Positions 39,806 to 49,020 of a stretch of 64,000 nucleotides of DNA are shown one piece after another; position 1 is the first letter of the stretch, and each line of letters opens with the position of its first letter. Both the position numbers and the translations under genes were made by a program. Below the pieces are notes generated by a model. That model saw nothing but the letters and a program-made list of their open reading frames with translations, searched no databases and was not told the DNA's origin. The DNA comes from Fidelibacterota bacterium (GTDB lineage Bacteria; Fidelibacterota; Marinisomatia; Marinisomatales; Marinisomataceae): positions 62,001 to 126,000 of the forward strand of contig BOWX01000002.1 in the NCBI GenBank assembly GCA_019650355.1, written 5' to 3'.

Positions 39806-40096
39806 TTATAAAATTGCCAGAATATCACTCTCTCTCATGATAAGCAAGTCTTTGCCTTCATAGGTGATTTCTGTACCTGAATATTTACCATATAATACTA
39901 CATCGCCTGTCTTAACAGTCATTTTACCTGTAGTACCATCTTCATTATTTTTTCCTGGACCAACCACAACTACAGTACCTTGTTGAGGTTTTTCTTGAGC
40001 AGTATCAGGAAGTATAATTCCACTAGCTGTTGTTTCATCAGCAGCCATTGCTTCTACAACTACTCTATCTTCGAGCGGTTTAATTTTTAAAGACAT
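39806..40096 (-). CDS. groS: 10 kDa co-chaperonin GroES
   Basis: A 96-residue protein with [12 protein letters not shown], the mobile loop [19 protein letters not shown], the [10 protein letters not shown] strand and [21 protein letters not shown]. It is first in the groSL operon. The ribosome-binding site is AAAGGAT, 6 bases before the ATG. Its 158-base upstream region carries a sigma-54-like promoter and repeated TGCAAAAA elements but no CIRCE. Confidence 0.98.
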   Translation of the reverse strand: MSLKIKPLEDRVVVEAMAADETTASGIILPDTAQEKPQQGTVVVVGPGKNNEDGTTGKMTVKTGDVVLYGKYSGTEITYEGKDLLIMRESDILAIL

Positions 40097-40136
40097 TGTT
40101 TCATCCTTTTTTTTGTTAAATAATCTATAGTTATCA

Positions 40137-40153
40137 ATGCAAAAAATGTGCCA
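40137..40153 (-). promoter_or_regulatory. Sigma-54-like -24/-12 promoter before groS
   Basis: On the minus strand, TGGCACATTTTTTGCAT matches the RpoN consensus TGGCAC-N5-TTGCA, with GG and GC exactly 10 bases apart as that sigma factor requires. The predicted transcription start would be about 30 bases before the groS ATG. A related copy, ACATTTTTGCAT (40176-40187), and an inverted TTTTTGCAC (40202-40210) lie upstream. The match could therefore instead belong to a repeated operator. No rpoN gene or activator is in the window. Confidence 0.45.
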
Positions 40154-40254
40154 ATTAGCATTTTAACTATTTTTTATGCAAAAATGTCATATTTACTTAT
40201 TTTTTGCACGGTAATTTTAAAATTTTGTATCTAGAATTACAAATGAAATATTAA

Positions 40255-40692
40255 TTATCTGCCTGTACTACCAAATCCGCCCTCTCCTCGGCTAGATTCA
40301 GACAACTCTTCAACTAATTCAAAATCAATTGGAGAACTATCAACAGCAACTAATTGAAAATATCTTTCTCCTCTCTTAATGTGAAAATCTTTATCATAAA
40401 TATTATCAACCATACCAATTAATTCACCTCTGTATCCACCGTCAATAAGACCAATAGAATTAGCAAGCCTTAAAGGAGTCTTGGAAATACTAGATCTTGG
40501 AAATAAATAGTAGGCCTTGTTATCTAAATTTTCGCAAGCTATTTGTAGTGGAATTGGTTGTGTACTTTTGGCTGGAATGATTTGATCTTCAACAACAAAT
40601 AAATCTAATCCAGCATCACCAGAGTGAAAATGTGAATGATTTTCATAGAGCTCTTTTGCTCTAGCGTTAAAGGCTTTAATCCTTAATTTCAT
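40255..40692 (-). CDS. dut: dUTP diphosphatase
   Basis: A 145-residue trimeric dUTPase with the five family motifs: GDAGLDL, PRSSISKTPL, NSIGLIDGGYRGEL, GERYFQLV and the flexible C-terminal arm RGEGGFGSTGR. It removes dUTP and feeds dUMP to thymidylate synthesis. It starts inside the end of mscS. Confidence 0.97.
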   Translation of the reverse strand: MKLRIKAFNARAKELYENHSHFHSGDAGLDLFVVEDQIIPAKSTQPIPLQIACENLDNKAYYLFPRSSISKTPLRLANSIGLIDGGYRGELIGMVDNIYDKDFHIKRGERYFQLVAVDSSPIDFELVEELSESSRGEGGFGSTGR

Positions 40693-41723
40693 TCTTATGA
40701 ATAAGAGTTCTAATTGGAAAAGGAATATCGATTTTTTCCTCTTTAAACTTTTTATGAAGCTTTTTTATATAACTATTAAGAATAGTGTTATGATCTCCAA
40801 AGTTTTTTCCTTGAAAATAAATGAAAAAATTAATGCTTGAATCTGCAAATTCTCTAAATCTTATAACTGGTTTATAAGATTTACTGACGCAATCCAGCTC
40901 TTCATAAATTTCATTTGCAACTTCTAAAGCAACTTTTTCAACATGGTCAAGATCACTATCGTATGAAACTCCAATTTGAATAGGAACTCTAAAAGCAGAG
41001 TCCATAGAAGAAAAGTTTTTAGAAATTGAACCTGAAAGTACAGAATTAGGAATAGAAATTATGTTATTAGCTCTCTCACGAATTGTGGTGTATCTCCAGC
41101 CAACGTTTTCAACATAACCTTGGTAACCGTTATCGAGCTGTACATAATCACCTTCTTGCATTGTTTTACTCAAGAGAATGTTGATTCCTCCAAACAAATC
41201 AGACAATGTATCTTTTAATGCTAAAGAAACTGCTAAACCACCAACACCAAGAGCAGTAATTAAAGGTGTAATTGAGATACCAAAAGATTGGAGAATAAAT
41301 AATATACCAATAGAAAAGATTGCAACATTTGTTAAGCCTTTAAAAATACCTGTTGAAGGAAGAGATTTATTTGTCTGAGACCAAATATCAAGCAGTCCCA
41401 AGTACAACCTTCGAAGCAGTTAAACTAATAGAAATAATTAAAAAAGCTGATATAATCTTTTGATAAATATCTTCTGGGCCAGGAAGATCTGTATTTCCAA
41501 TAGCTATTGAAGAAAAAGCCAAAAAGAACCAAAATACAATAACTGAATCAATTGCATTGATAACTACGTCATCACTTTGCCAATTATTTTTCTCTGATAG
41601 AGATTTTAGTCTAGAAACAAGAAATTTTTTGAAAAATAGCCCTAAAACAATCCCCAAAAAGATTGTAACAATTGGTTCAATCCAAAGCAATAAATTTGCT
41701 GGTATATAGTTTTCTAAACCCAT
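40676..41723 (-). CDS. MscS-family mechanosensitive channel (one frameshift)
   Basis: Three membrane helices precede the pore helix region PLITALGVGGLAVSLALKDTLSDLFGG, followed by the MscS beta domain (VQLDNGYQGYVENVGWRYTTIRERANNIISIPNSVL). An extra G in GTACTTGGGACTG near 41395 breaks the frame between ASKVVLG and LLDIWSQ. The reconstructed length is about 349 residues, a small-conductance MscS-like protein. It would release solutes on hypo-osmotic shock. It lies between ispG and dut. Confidence 0.9.
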
Positions 41724-41768
41724 GAAAGGACTTTACACATAAAAGTTTAATTGTTCAAGCAATGTAAG

Positions 41769-43562
41769 TTAATTTTTAGGATCGACCCAATCGTCATTTT
41801 CTTTAATTAACTGTATCAATTCATCAACAGCATGCTCACTTGAAATATTTCTTTTAACTAATTCTTTGCCTTTATATAGAGATATAACTCCATCTCCAGA
41901 CCCTACATAACCATAGTCCGCATCTGCCATCTCTCCAGGTCCATTAACAATACAACCCATCACTGAAATTTTTAATCCTTTTAAATGATTTGTATGTTCT
42001 TTTACTAAAGCTGTGGTTTCTTGTAAATCAAATTTTGTTCTTCCACATGAAGGGCATGATATATAGTCAGTTTTAAATATTCTGGTTCTAGTATTTTGTA
42101 AAATCAAAAATGAAAGTTCATTTATCTTTGAATCAAAATCTTTTGTTTGAATCCATATTCCATTTCCCATCCCCTCCAACAAAATTGAACCTATATCGAT
42201 TGAGGCATCTATTGCAACTTTCTCAAAGTCTGAACTTTGATAACTGCCTTTTAAAATAATTGGAATTTTTATTTGTTTTTCTTCAAGAAAATTAAAAGCG
42301 CTTAATAGATCATGTCTATTTGCATTATCAACATTTAAAACTATTACAACATTATTTGAGAATGTTTGCATAATAGTGTTAGTTATTTTTGTTAATTCAA
42401 TCTCAACAAAATTTAAAGTATTTGAAACAGCTTCAGACTTTCTAAAATCTTTTAAAGAATTAAAATAAGGAAAAATATTTTTTGAAAGATTTTCATTCCA
42501 ATCTTTGCCCTCAATAATATATTTTTTTGAGTCATCAAGATTATCAAGATCATCGATAAATAAATAATCTGGAAAATTTCCTTCAAAATCATTTGAATTA
42601 TTTGAAATCACAATGGGTGGATTTTTATCTCCAATATTTTTAATAGATTCAGTCTCTCTTTTAAAAAATGAAAAAGCTCTTTTATCAGTATTCTTAAGTC
42701 TTATTTTTTTAGAAATACTATCTATTTTTTCGAGAATTTTTTCAGCTGCAGGTATTTCAAACTCAGGATCTTCAGTTAATGATACTCGAATCGTATCTCC
42801 TATACCTTCCGTTAGTAAGGTTCCTATTCCTAATGCGGACTTTATTCTTCCGTCTAGTCCATCTCCTGCTTCAGTAACTCCTAAATGAAGTGGATAATGC
42901 ATATTTTCATTTTCCATAGATTTAACAAGTAACCTATATGCATGTATCATTACAATTGGATTGCTTGATTTCATTGATAAAACAATTTGATCATAGTCAT
43001 TTTGTTTGCAAATCCTTAAAAACTCCATTGCTGATTCAACCATGCCTAATGGAGTATCACCAAATCTATTCATTACTCTATCTGACAATGATCCATGATT
43101 CGTACCAATTCTCATAGCTACTTTATTTTTTTTACAGGAATTAATTAGAGGAATAAATTTCTCTTCAATTTTTAAAAGCTCATCTTGATAAGATTTATCA
43201 TCGTATTCTTTGACTTCAAATTTTTTCTTATCGACATAATTTCCAGGATTAATTCTTACTTTTTCCACAATTTTTGATGCTTCTAATGCAGCATTTGGAG
43301 TAAAATGAATATCAGCAACTAGTGGATCATCATAACCCTTTGCAACCAAAGCATTTTTAATATTTAATAAATTTTTTGCTTCATTAATATTTGGAGCTGT
43401 AAATCTAACTAGTTTTCCACCTGCTTGAATGATTCTTATGGCTTCATCAACACTCTTGTCAGTATCCATGGTAGATGCTGTTGTCATAGATTGGGTTTTG
43501 ATGCTATGATCGCTTCCAATAAAGACCTTACCTATTTTAACACTTAAAGTTTTTCTTCTCAT
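41769..43562 (-). CDS. ispG: 4-hydroxy-3-methylbut-2-en-1-yl diphosphate synthase (long form)
   Basis: A 597-residue GcpE of the non-mevalonate isoprenoid pathway. The TIM-barrel part has IGSDHSIKTQSMTT, LVADIHFTP, VRINPGNYVDKK, LHLGVTEAGDG and KSALGIGTLL. After an inserted middle domain of roughly 200 residues comes the iron-sulfur domain with SCPSCGR and GCIVNGPGEMADADYGY, providing three cluster cysteines. The inserted form is known from Bacteroidota, Chlamydiae and plants. It lies 1 base after mraY. Confidence 0.96.
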   Translation of the reverse strand: MRRKTLSVKIGKVFIGSDHSIKTQSMTTASTMDTDKSVDEAIRIIQAGGKLVRFTAPNINEAKNLLNIKNALVAKGYDDPLVADIHFTPNAALEASKIVEKVRINPGNYVDKKKFEVKEYDDKSYQDELLKIEEKFIPLINSCKKNKVAMRIGTNHGSLSDRVMNRFGDTPLGMVESAMEFLRICKQNDYDQIVLSMKSSNPIVMIHAYRLLVKSMENENMHYPLHLGVTEAGDGLDGRIKSALGIGTLLTEGIGDTIRVSLTEDPEFEIPAAEKILEKIDSISKKIRLKNTDKRAFSFFKRETESIKNIGDKNPPIVISNNSNDFEGNFPDYLFIDDLDNLDDSKKYIIEGKDWNENLSKNIFPYFNSLKDFRKSEAVSNTLNFVEIELTKITNTIMQTFSNNVVIVLNVDNANRHDLLSAFNFLEEKQIKIPIILKGSYQSSDFEKVAIDASIDIGSILLEGMGNGIWIQTKDFDSKINELSFLILQNTRTRIFKTDYISCPSCGRTKFDLQETTALVKEHTNHLKGLKISVMGCIVNGPGEMADADYGYVGSGDGVISLYKGKELVKRNISSEHAVDELIQLIKENDDWVDPKN

Positions 43563-43563
43563 G

Positions 43564-44673
43564 TTATCTTACTTTGAAAGTAGTCAAAGACATTAGAGCA
43601 AAAAGTATGCCTATTATCCAAAATCTTGTAACGACTCTTGATTCAGGCCATCCTTTTAGCTCAAAATGATGATGAATTGGTGCCATTAGAAAGAATTTTT
43701 TACCAGTACCGTATTTGTTTTTTGTATATCTAAAATATAAAACCTGAATGATAACAGATAAGGTTTCAATAACAAAGACTCCTCCGACAATTAATAATAA
43801 GACTTCTTTCTTAAGAAGAATTGCTAATGTTCCCAAAGCAGCTCCAGTAGATAAAGATCCTACATCTCCCATAAAAATCTCGGCAGGCTTTGCATTAAAC
43901 CATAAGAAGCCAAGACAACCACCAAAAAACGCAGTAGCAAAGATTGTCAGTTCACTTGCTAATGGCAAATAAGCAATATATAAATAATCGGTAAAATCAA
44001 CTCTTCCTGAAATATATGCTATTACTCCAAATACACTTACTGAAATAGCTAACAATCCTGCAGCTAAACCATCAAGACCGTCCGTAAGATTTACTGCATT
44101 TGAAGTAGCTGAAACAACTAAAATAATAAATACGGCATAAATGATAGGATAAAAGAAATTAATAGAAACATTCTTTAAAAAAGGTACAAAAGTTAAAAGA
44201 GTATAGTCCCCATATACATTTGAACTTATTAGTATATATGAAATGAATACTCCAAGAATAGTTTGAGCTAGCAATTTATATCTTCCGCTCAAACCGTCTT
44301 TTCTTTTCTTAACAACTTTCAAATAGTCATCATAAAAACCAATTAGCCCCATCCAAACCATTGAAATACAGATTATTTGAATAAATAAATTATTTAAATC
44401 TGCTAATAGGACGGTAGGGATAATTGTAGAAAGAATAATCAATACTCCTCCCATAGTAGGAGTACCCTGTTTTTCTTTATGGGAATCTGGACCATGATCT
44501 CTTATGGATTCACCTATCTGAAGATTAATTAATTTTTTTACAACGAAGGGTCCAAATATAAAGCTAATTAATAGAGCAAGAATCGCACTTGCACCAGCTC
44601 TAAAAGTGATGTATTCAAAAAGATTTAAGAAACCAAAATATTCTCTTAATGGTAATAATAATTCATTTAACAT
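43564..44673 (-). CDS. mraY: Phospho-N-acetylmuramoyl-pentapeptide transferase
   Basis: A 369-residue membrane enzyme making lipid I. About ten helices surround the active-site loops GTPTMGGVLII, DDYLKVVKKRKDGLSGRYKLL (the Asp pair), NAVNLTDGLDGLA and APIHHHFELKGWPE. It follows murF with an 11-base overlap; the order murE-murF-mraY is typical of the dcw cluster. Confidence 0.98.
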   Translation of the reverse strand: MLNELLLPLREYFGFLNLFEYITFRAGASAILALLISFIFGPFVVKKLINLQIGESIRDHGPDSHKEKQGTPTMGGVLIILSTIIPTVLLADLNNLFIQIICISMVWMGLIGFYDDYLKVVKKRKDGLSGRYKLLAQTILGVFISYILISSNVYGDYTLLTFVPFLKNVSINFFYPIIYAVFIILVVSATSNAVNLTDGLDGLAAGLLAISVSVFGVIAYISGRVDFTDYLYIAYLPLASELTIFATAFFGGCLGFLWFNAKPAEIFMGDVGSLSTGAALGTLAILLKKEVLLLIVGGVFVIETLSVIIQVLYFRYTKNKYGTGKKFFLMAPIHHHFELKGWPESRVVTRFWIIGILFALMSLTTFKVR

Positions 44674-45901
44674 TTTTTAATTCATTAATTAATTGATCAA
44701 GTTGCATACTTCTGGACCCCTTAATCAAAACAATGTCTCCGTCTGTTAAAAGTTCATTTAACTTTTCTAATAAAGAAAAATTATCATTGAAATGTAAGCT
44801 TAATGCAAAGTTATTACTATTAGATTGTGCATTTTTAGCCAACTTACCAACAGTTAATAAAATATCTGTTTTTCCAACTGCATACTGACCTACTTTTTTA
44901 TGAAAAATCTCTTCATTAGCTCCAAGCTCCTTCATATCTCCAAAAACAAAAAATTTTCTACATTCTTGAAAACCACTCAGATGGTCTAATGCCGCTTTAA
45001 CAGATTCTGGATTTGCATTGTATGAATCGTCTATAATTTTAAACTTATTCAATGATAAAATTTCACCTCTTCCTGGAGGCATTTTGAAACTTTCTAAGCA
45101 ATTAATTAATAAATCTCCATTCAAGTTCGGAAAGTTGCTATCATTAAAGATATCATTAACAACATGAGAAGCAATTTCTAAATTTTTAATAAAAATATTA
45201 CTTTTATCTTCTTTAAAATTAATAACTAAAGAGTTTGGCTTTTTCTCATGGAAGTTAAATTTCTTTGTTGAATGATTGAGTATAGATTTTTTTTCTTTTT
45301 CAATATTTTCTATTGAACCAAATCCATCAAGATGTGCTGCAGCAATACTTGTAATTACTCCATAGTCTGGTTTAACTATTGAGGATAAATATTCTATATC
45401 TCCAACTTTATTTGCTCCTAATTCCAAAACATATATTTCAGAATCAAGAGCAAAAGAAAGAATTGATAAAGGAACGCTTATTGAGGTGTTATAATTACCT
45501 AAAGTTTTTTCAACTTTAAACTTTGATTGAAGAAGGTGTGCTATCAAATCCTTTGTTGTGGTTTTCCCGTTTGAACCTGTGATTCCAACAATTCTTCCAT
45601 TAAAACTTTTTAACCAGTTAATTAATAACTCTTTTATGAAAACATTTAAATCTTCAACTAAAAGATGATGGCTACTTTCATTTTCATATGATGATAACGT
45701 ATAACTTGCACCATCTTGTATAGCTTGATCAACAAAATCATTGCCATCAAAGTTTTCTCCTTTAATAGCAATAAATAAATCATTTTTTTTGATATTTCTG
45801 CTATCTATTGATATTCCATTTATCGGCCTATTAATAGATTGATCAAAAAAAGCTTCAAAAACTGTTAAAAAATGGTTTTTTTCCTTTAAATCAACTCTCA
45901 T
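44663..45901 (-). CDS. murF: UDP-N-acetylmuramoyl-tripeptide--D-alanyl-D-alanine ligase
   Basis: A 412-residue Mur ligase with GISIDSRNIKKNDLFIAIKGENFDGNDF at the N-terminus, the ATP loop GITGSNGKTTTKDL, LELGANKVGDIEYL, and the C-terminal IDDSYNANPESVKAALD and FGDMKELG. It adds D-Ala-D-Ala, the product of Ddl in this window, to the precursor. It overlaps murE by 11 bases. Confidence 0.97.
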   Translation of the reverse strand: MRVDLKEKNHFLTVFEAFFDQSINRPINGISIDSRNIKKNDLFIAIKGENFDGNDFVDQAIQDGASYTLSSYENESSHHLLVEDLNVFIKELLINWLKSFNGRIVGITGSNGKTTTKDLIAHLLQSKFKVEKTLGNYNTSISVPLSILSFALDSEIYVLELGANKVGDIEYLSSIVKPDYGVITSIAAAHLDGFGSIENIEKEKKSILNHSTKKFNFHEKKPNSLVINFKEDKSNIFIKNLEIASHVVNDIFNDSNFPNLNGDLLINCLESFKMPPGRGEILSLNKFKIIDDSYNANPESVKAALDHLSGFQECRKFFVFGDMKELGANEEIFHKKVGQYAVGKTDILLTVGKLAKNAQSNSNNFALSLHFNDNFSLLEKLNELLTDGDIVLIKGSRSMQLDQLINELKNVK

Positions 45902-47330
45902 AAAATTCTTTAATTATATCACTATCAGAATAAAAATGTTTCGTACCATTAATTTCTTGATACTCTTCCGTTCCTTTTCCAAAAATAATTAATATTTCAT
46001 CTGACTTTAAATTTGTTAAAGCAAATATAAGTGCTTCTTTTCTATCATTGAAAATATGATGATTTTCATTAGAAAATCCTTTTATTACATCATTATTTAT
46101 TAATTCAATGTCTTCAAATCTAGGATTATCAGGCGCTAGATAACATTCTATAGAATATTTTTCAACAACTTCTGCCATTTTTGGCCTTTTAGACTTATCT
46201 CTACCGCCTCCAGCACCAAAAAGAACTTTCAAAGGACGATTAAAGTTTTCTTTTAGAGCTTTTAATGTCCTGAAATATGCATCAGGTGAATGTGCATAAT
46301 CTAAAAATATCATTTGATTGCTTTTATTTTTAACCAAATGAAGTCTTCCATCTATATTTTCACAATTTTTAATGCCTTCTAAAATAGATTGTTTGGAAAT
46401 ATTAAGCTCAATTGCAATAGATGCAGCAAGAATCAGGTTTTCTAAATTAAATGAACCAATAAGCTTTGATTCAAAGTCTAAAGTTTTGGAGTCCCATGCT
46501 AAAGTACCTGCTATTCCTGGACTATTAATGCTATCTGATGTGCAAAAATAATCAGCATCTTCAGTTTTAAGAGAGATACATTTGACATTTGAATTTAACT
46601 CAGCAATTCTCTTACCATACTCATTATCAATCATTACAACAGAAGAGCCATTATCTTTATTTAAACTAAAAAGTTTAAGTTTTTCACTAAAATATTCATC
46701 CATTGTCTTATGATAATCTAAATGATCAAGTGTAAGATTTGTAAATGCAGTTATATCAAAAAAAATGTTTTCTATTCTTCTTTGTGATAATGCGTGAGAA
46801 GAAACCTCTAATATAACATTTTTGTAATTTTCATTAACTGCATGATTTAATATTTCATACAAATCAAAAATATCTGGTGTAGTTAGTCCAGGTTTAATCT
46901 CAACAGAAGGCTGTATTCCACTTGTGCCTATCTGTAATGTCTTTTGATTTGTCGCATCTAAAATGCTTTTTAAAATGGTTGATGTAGATGTTTTACCATT
47001 CGTACCAGTAATTCCTATCAACTTTACTTTATTTTGAGGATAATTGTAAAAATTTGAACAAGCAATGCCTGCAGCAACTCTAACATCTTTAACTTTAACT
47101 ACATTTTTTTGAGATTCTAACTTATCAGAATCGGTAATCGCTAAGCAAGCTCCGTTTTTAAATGCATCTTCAATGAAGTCATTTCCATCATTATTCTCTC
47201 CTTTAAAAGCAAAAAAAATGTATCCTTTTTTTACTTTTAAGGAATTATTAGTAAGACCCTGAACTAATACTTTAGGCAGTTCAATAGATTCATTTAGAAT
47301 AGTATTTAATACTTTATCTATTTCTATCAT
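45891..47330 (-). CDS. murE: UDP-N-acetylmuramoyl-tripeptide synthetase
   Basis: A 479-residue Mur ligase with ATP loop GITGTNGKTSTSTIL, EVSSHALSQRR, DHLDYHKTMDEYF and LFGAGGGRDKSKRPKM. The C-terminal APDNPRFEDIELI contains a DNPR motif, which in other MurE enzymes correlates with meso-diaminopimelate rather than lysine. It starts the murE-murF-mraY-ispG run, overlapping a secreted unknown protein upstream. Confidence 0.97.
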   Translation of the reverse strand: MIEIDKVLNTILNESIELPKVLVQGLTNNSLKVKKGYIFFAFKGENNDGNDFIEDAFKNGACLAITDSDKLESQKNVVKVKDVRVAAGIACSNFYNYPQNKVKLIGITGTNGKTSTSTILKSILDATNQKTLQIGTSGIQPSVEIKPGLTTPDIFDLYEILNHAVNENYKNVILEVSSHALSQRRIENIFFDITAFTNLTLDHLDYHKTMDEYFSEKLKLFSLNKDNGSSVVMIDNEYGKRIAELNSNVKCISLKTEDADYFCTSDSINSPGIAGTLAWDSKTLDFESKLIGSFNLENLILAASIAIELNISKQSILEGIKNCENIDGRLHLVKNKSNQMIFLDYAHSPDAYFRTLKALKENFNRPLKVLFGAGGGRDKSKRPKMAEVVEKYSIECYLAPDNPRFEDIELINNDVIKGFSNENHHIFNDRKEALIFALTNLKSDEILIIFGKGTEEYQEINGTKHFYSDSDIIKEFYES

Positions 47331-47853
47331 AAATCGTATTTATCTCTGAATGATTGATTACTGGGGGCATGTGAATATATCTAATATAATCATCCAGTGA
47401 TCTTTGATCCCATGGGTCTTTAAAATAATTGTCAGTATCTAAAAAACCTTTCCTTGAGTTGTAATATGTGAACTTGTCTAGAGATGAATTAAAAAAACCA
47501 CTTGAATAGGAATCGTTATTATTAGAAATATATTTGCTTGCTTCAACCCAACCAGGTAATCCTGCATCAAGATAAAGCGATGTAGAAGTATTTACAGGAA
47601 AAAACATTCCAGTGTTATTCTTTCGAGCAAATCTGTTATATTCTGGAGCATTAAGTTTAATTGACTCATTAATCACATCTAGTTTAAAAAAAGTTTCAAG
47701 AGTTTCATTTGTATTGATATTTGCAATTAACATCAATTCTAAGTCAGATAATTCCTCAACGAGCAAAGGTTGAATATTGTCAGAAATATTGTCACTGACA
47801 TCTTGCCCATAAAGACTTACGAAAAATAATAGAAATAAAATTGACCTAATCAT
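47314..47853 (-). CDS. Exported protein of unknown function
   Basis: A 179-residue protein with signal peptide MIRSILFLLFFVSLYGQ. The mature part is rich in Asn, Asp, Ser and Tyr, with no motif I recognise; the middle contains NAPEYNRFARKNNTGMFFP. It starts in a 8-base overlap with the arfB end and ends within the murE start, so it is cotranscribed with peptidoglycan genes. An envelope role is only an inference. Confidence 0.75.
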   Translation of the reverse strand: MIRSILFLLFFVSLYGQDVSDNISDNIQPLLVEELSDLELMLIANINTNETLETFFKLDVINESIKLNAPEYNRFARKNNTGMFFPVNTSTSLYLDAGLPGWVEASKYISNNNDSYSSGFFNSSLDKFTYYNSRKGFLDTDNYFKDPWDQRSLDDYIRYIHMPPVINHSEINTIYDRNR

Positions 47854-48244
47854 CTAAACTTACCTTCATTCTACTTTTTTTTACTTTTGATCTTCTTTTT
47901 TTAGTTTCAACTCTTTTTACTTTAGAACTCCTAGAAGGTTTCGTAGGAATTCTTTTTGCTTGTATTTTAATATCGCTAAATAATTTTTCTAATCTATTTA
48001 TAGCATCATCTTTATTTTTTTTCTGGGATTTATAAGATTGAGCAATAATTGTTATAAATCCATTTTTTGAAATTCTTTTTCCATAGGCAGATATAAATCT
48101 TTGTCTTATCTCATCAGAAATATCTGATTCAAATATATTATATTTTAATTGAACAGCTGTTGAAACTTTATTGACATGTTGTCCGCCTGGCCCGCTAGAT
48201 CTAACAAAGGAAAAATGTAACTCTGATTCTTTAATTTTTATCAT
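47846..48244 (-). CDS. arfB: ArfB/YaeJ-like peptidyl-tRNA hydrolase
   Basis: A 132-residue protein with the release-factor loop RSSGPGGQHVNKVSTAVQL (GGQ near residues 20-22) and a C-terminal basic tail with many Lys and Arg, as used by ArfB to enter the empty mRNA channel of stalled ribosomes. It lacks the codon-recognition domain of RF1/RF2. It is divergent from rlmB with only a short gap. Confidence 0.93.
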   Translation of the reverse strand: MIKIKESELHFSFVRSSGPGGQHVNKVSTAVQLKYNIFESDISDEIRQRFISAYGKRISKNGFITIIAQSYKSQKKNKDDAINRLEKLFSDIKIQAKRIPTKPSRSSKVKRVETKKRRSKVKKSRMKVSLDD

Positions 48245-48276
48245 TAAAATTGTTTATAAAATTTACAGAAATTTTT

Positions 48277-49020
48277 ATGAATAGTTTTACAAAACATCGT
48301 ATAACAGTTTTTGGCATAAATGGATGCCATGATGCTATTAAATCATCAATCATTGATGTTAATCAAGTAATTCTTGAAAGAAATTCCCCTGCAGATAACA
48401 GTGAAAAAATGAATACTGCACTGACAGAGATACCACAAAATCTAATTGAGAAAGTTGATTCTGAAAGCTTTAAAAGATATGTTGATAATAATAGAGCGCA
48501 AGGCATCTATATCAAAGCCCAAGCCAAGACCTTTCACGAACTACCGATAGTTGAAAATGAAACTGCTTGTTTTGTTGTTCTTGACCAGGTTCAAGATCCT
48601 CACAACTTAGGGCAAATCTTAAGAATTTGTGCTGGTGGAAATATTGACGGAGTTGTTATTACTGATCGAAATAGTGTTTCAATGACAAGCGCTGTGGCAC
48701 AAGTCAGTCAAGGAGGGTTCTCAAAAGTACCTTTATTTTCAGTAACAAATATCAATAAAGCTATTGGTCATTTTAAAGATAATGACTTTTGGATAACAAG
48801 TTTCGAAAATAATATTGAAGCAAAAGATTGGTATGCTATTGATCTGAAAGGTAGATCTGTCTTGATTTTTGGAGGTGAAGGAAGCGGTATTAGCAAACAA
48901 GTACTTAAAAATTCAGATTTTCTTGCAACGATTCCTATGTCCCATGATATGAATTCTTTAAATGTTGCTACTGCAGTAAGTGCTATAGTCTTTGAAAGAT
49001 TAAGACAAGTACTTAGTTAA
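48277..49020 (+). CDS. rlmB: SpoU-family rRNA 2'-O-methyltransferase (RlmB-like)
   Basis: One of only two plus-strand genes here. ATG 48277 (MNSFTKHRITVFGINGCHDA) is preferred over a TTG 27 bases upstream. The substrate-binding N-terminal part is followed by SPOUT motifs FVVLDQVQDPHNLGQILRIC, IFGGEGSGISKQV and IPMSHDMNSLNVATAVSAIVFE. RlmB methylates G2251 of 23S rRNA; TrmH-like specificity cannot be excluded. It converges with the dipeptidase gene and overlaps it by 8 bases. Confidence 0.9.
   Translation: MNSFTKHRITVFGINGCHDAIKSSIIDVNQVILERNSPADNSEKMNTALTEIPQNLIEKVDSESFKRYVDNNRAQGIYIKAQAKTFHELPIVENETACFVVLDQVQDPHNLGQILRICAGGNIDGVVITDRNSVSMTSAVAQVSQGGFSKVPLFSVTNINKAIGHFKDNDFWITSFENNIEAKDWYAIDLKGRSVLIFGGEGSGISKQVLKNSDFLATIPMSHDMNSLNVATAVSAIVFERLRQVLS

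Noticed and set aside
40097-40254. CIRCE/HrcA operator upstream of groES
   Set aside because: The TTAGCACTC-N9-GAGTGCTAA pattern is not present; only a partial TTAGCA occurs.
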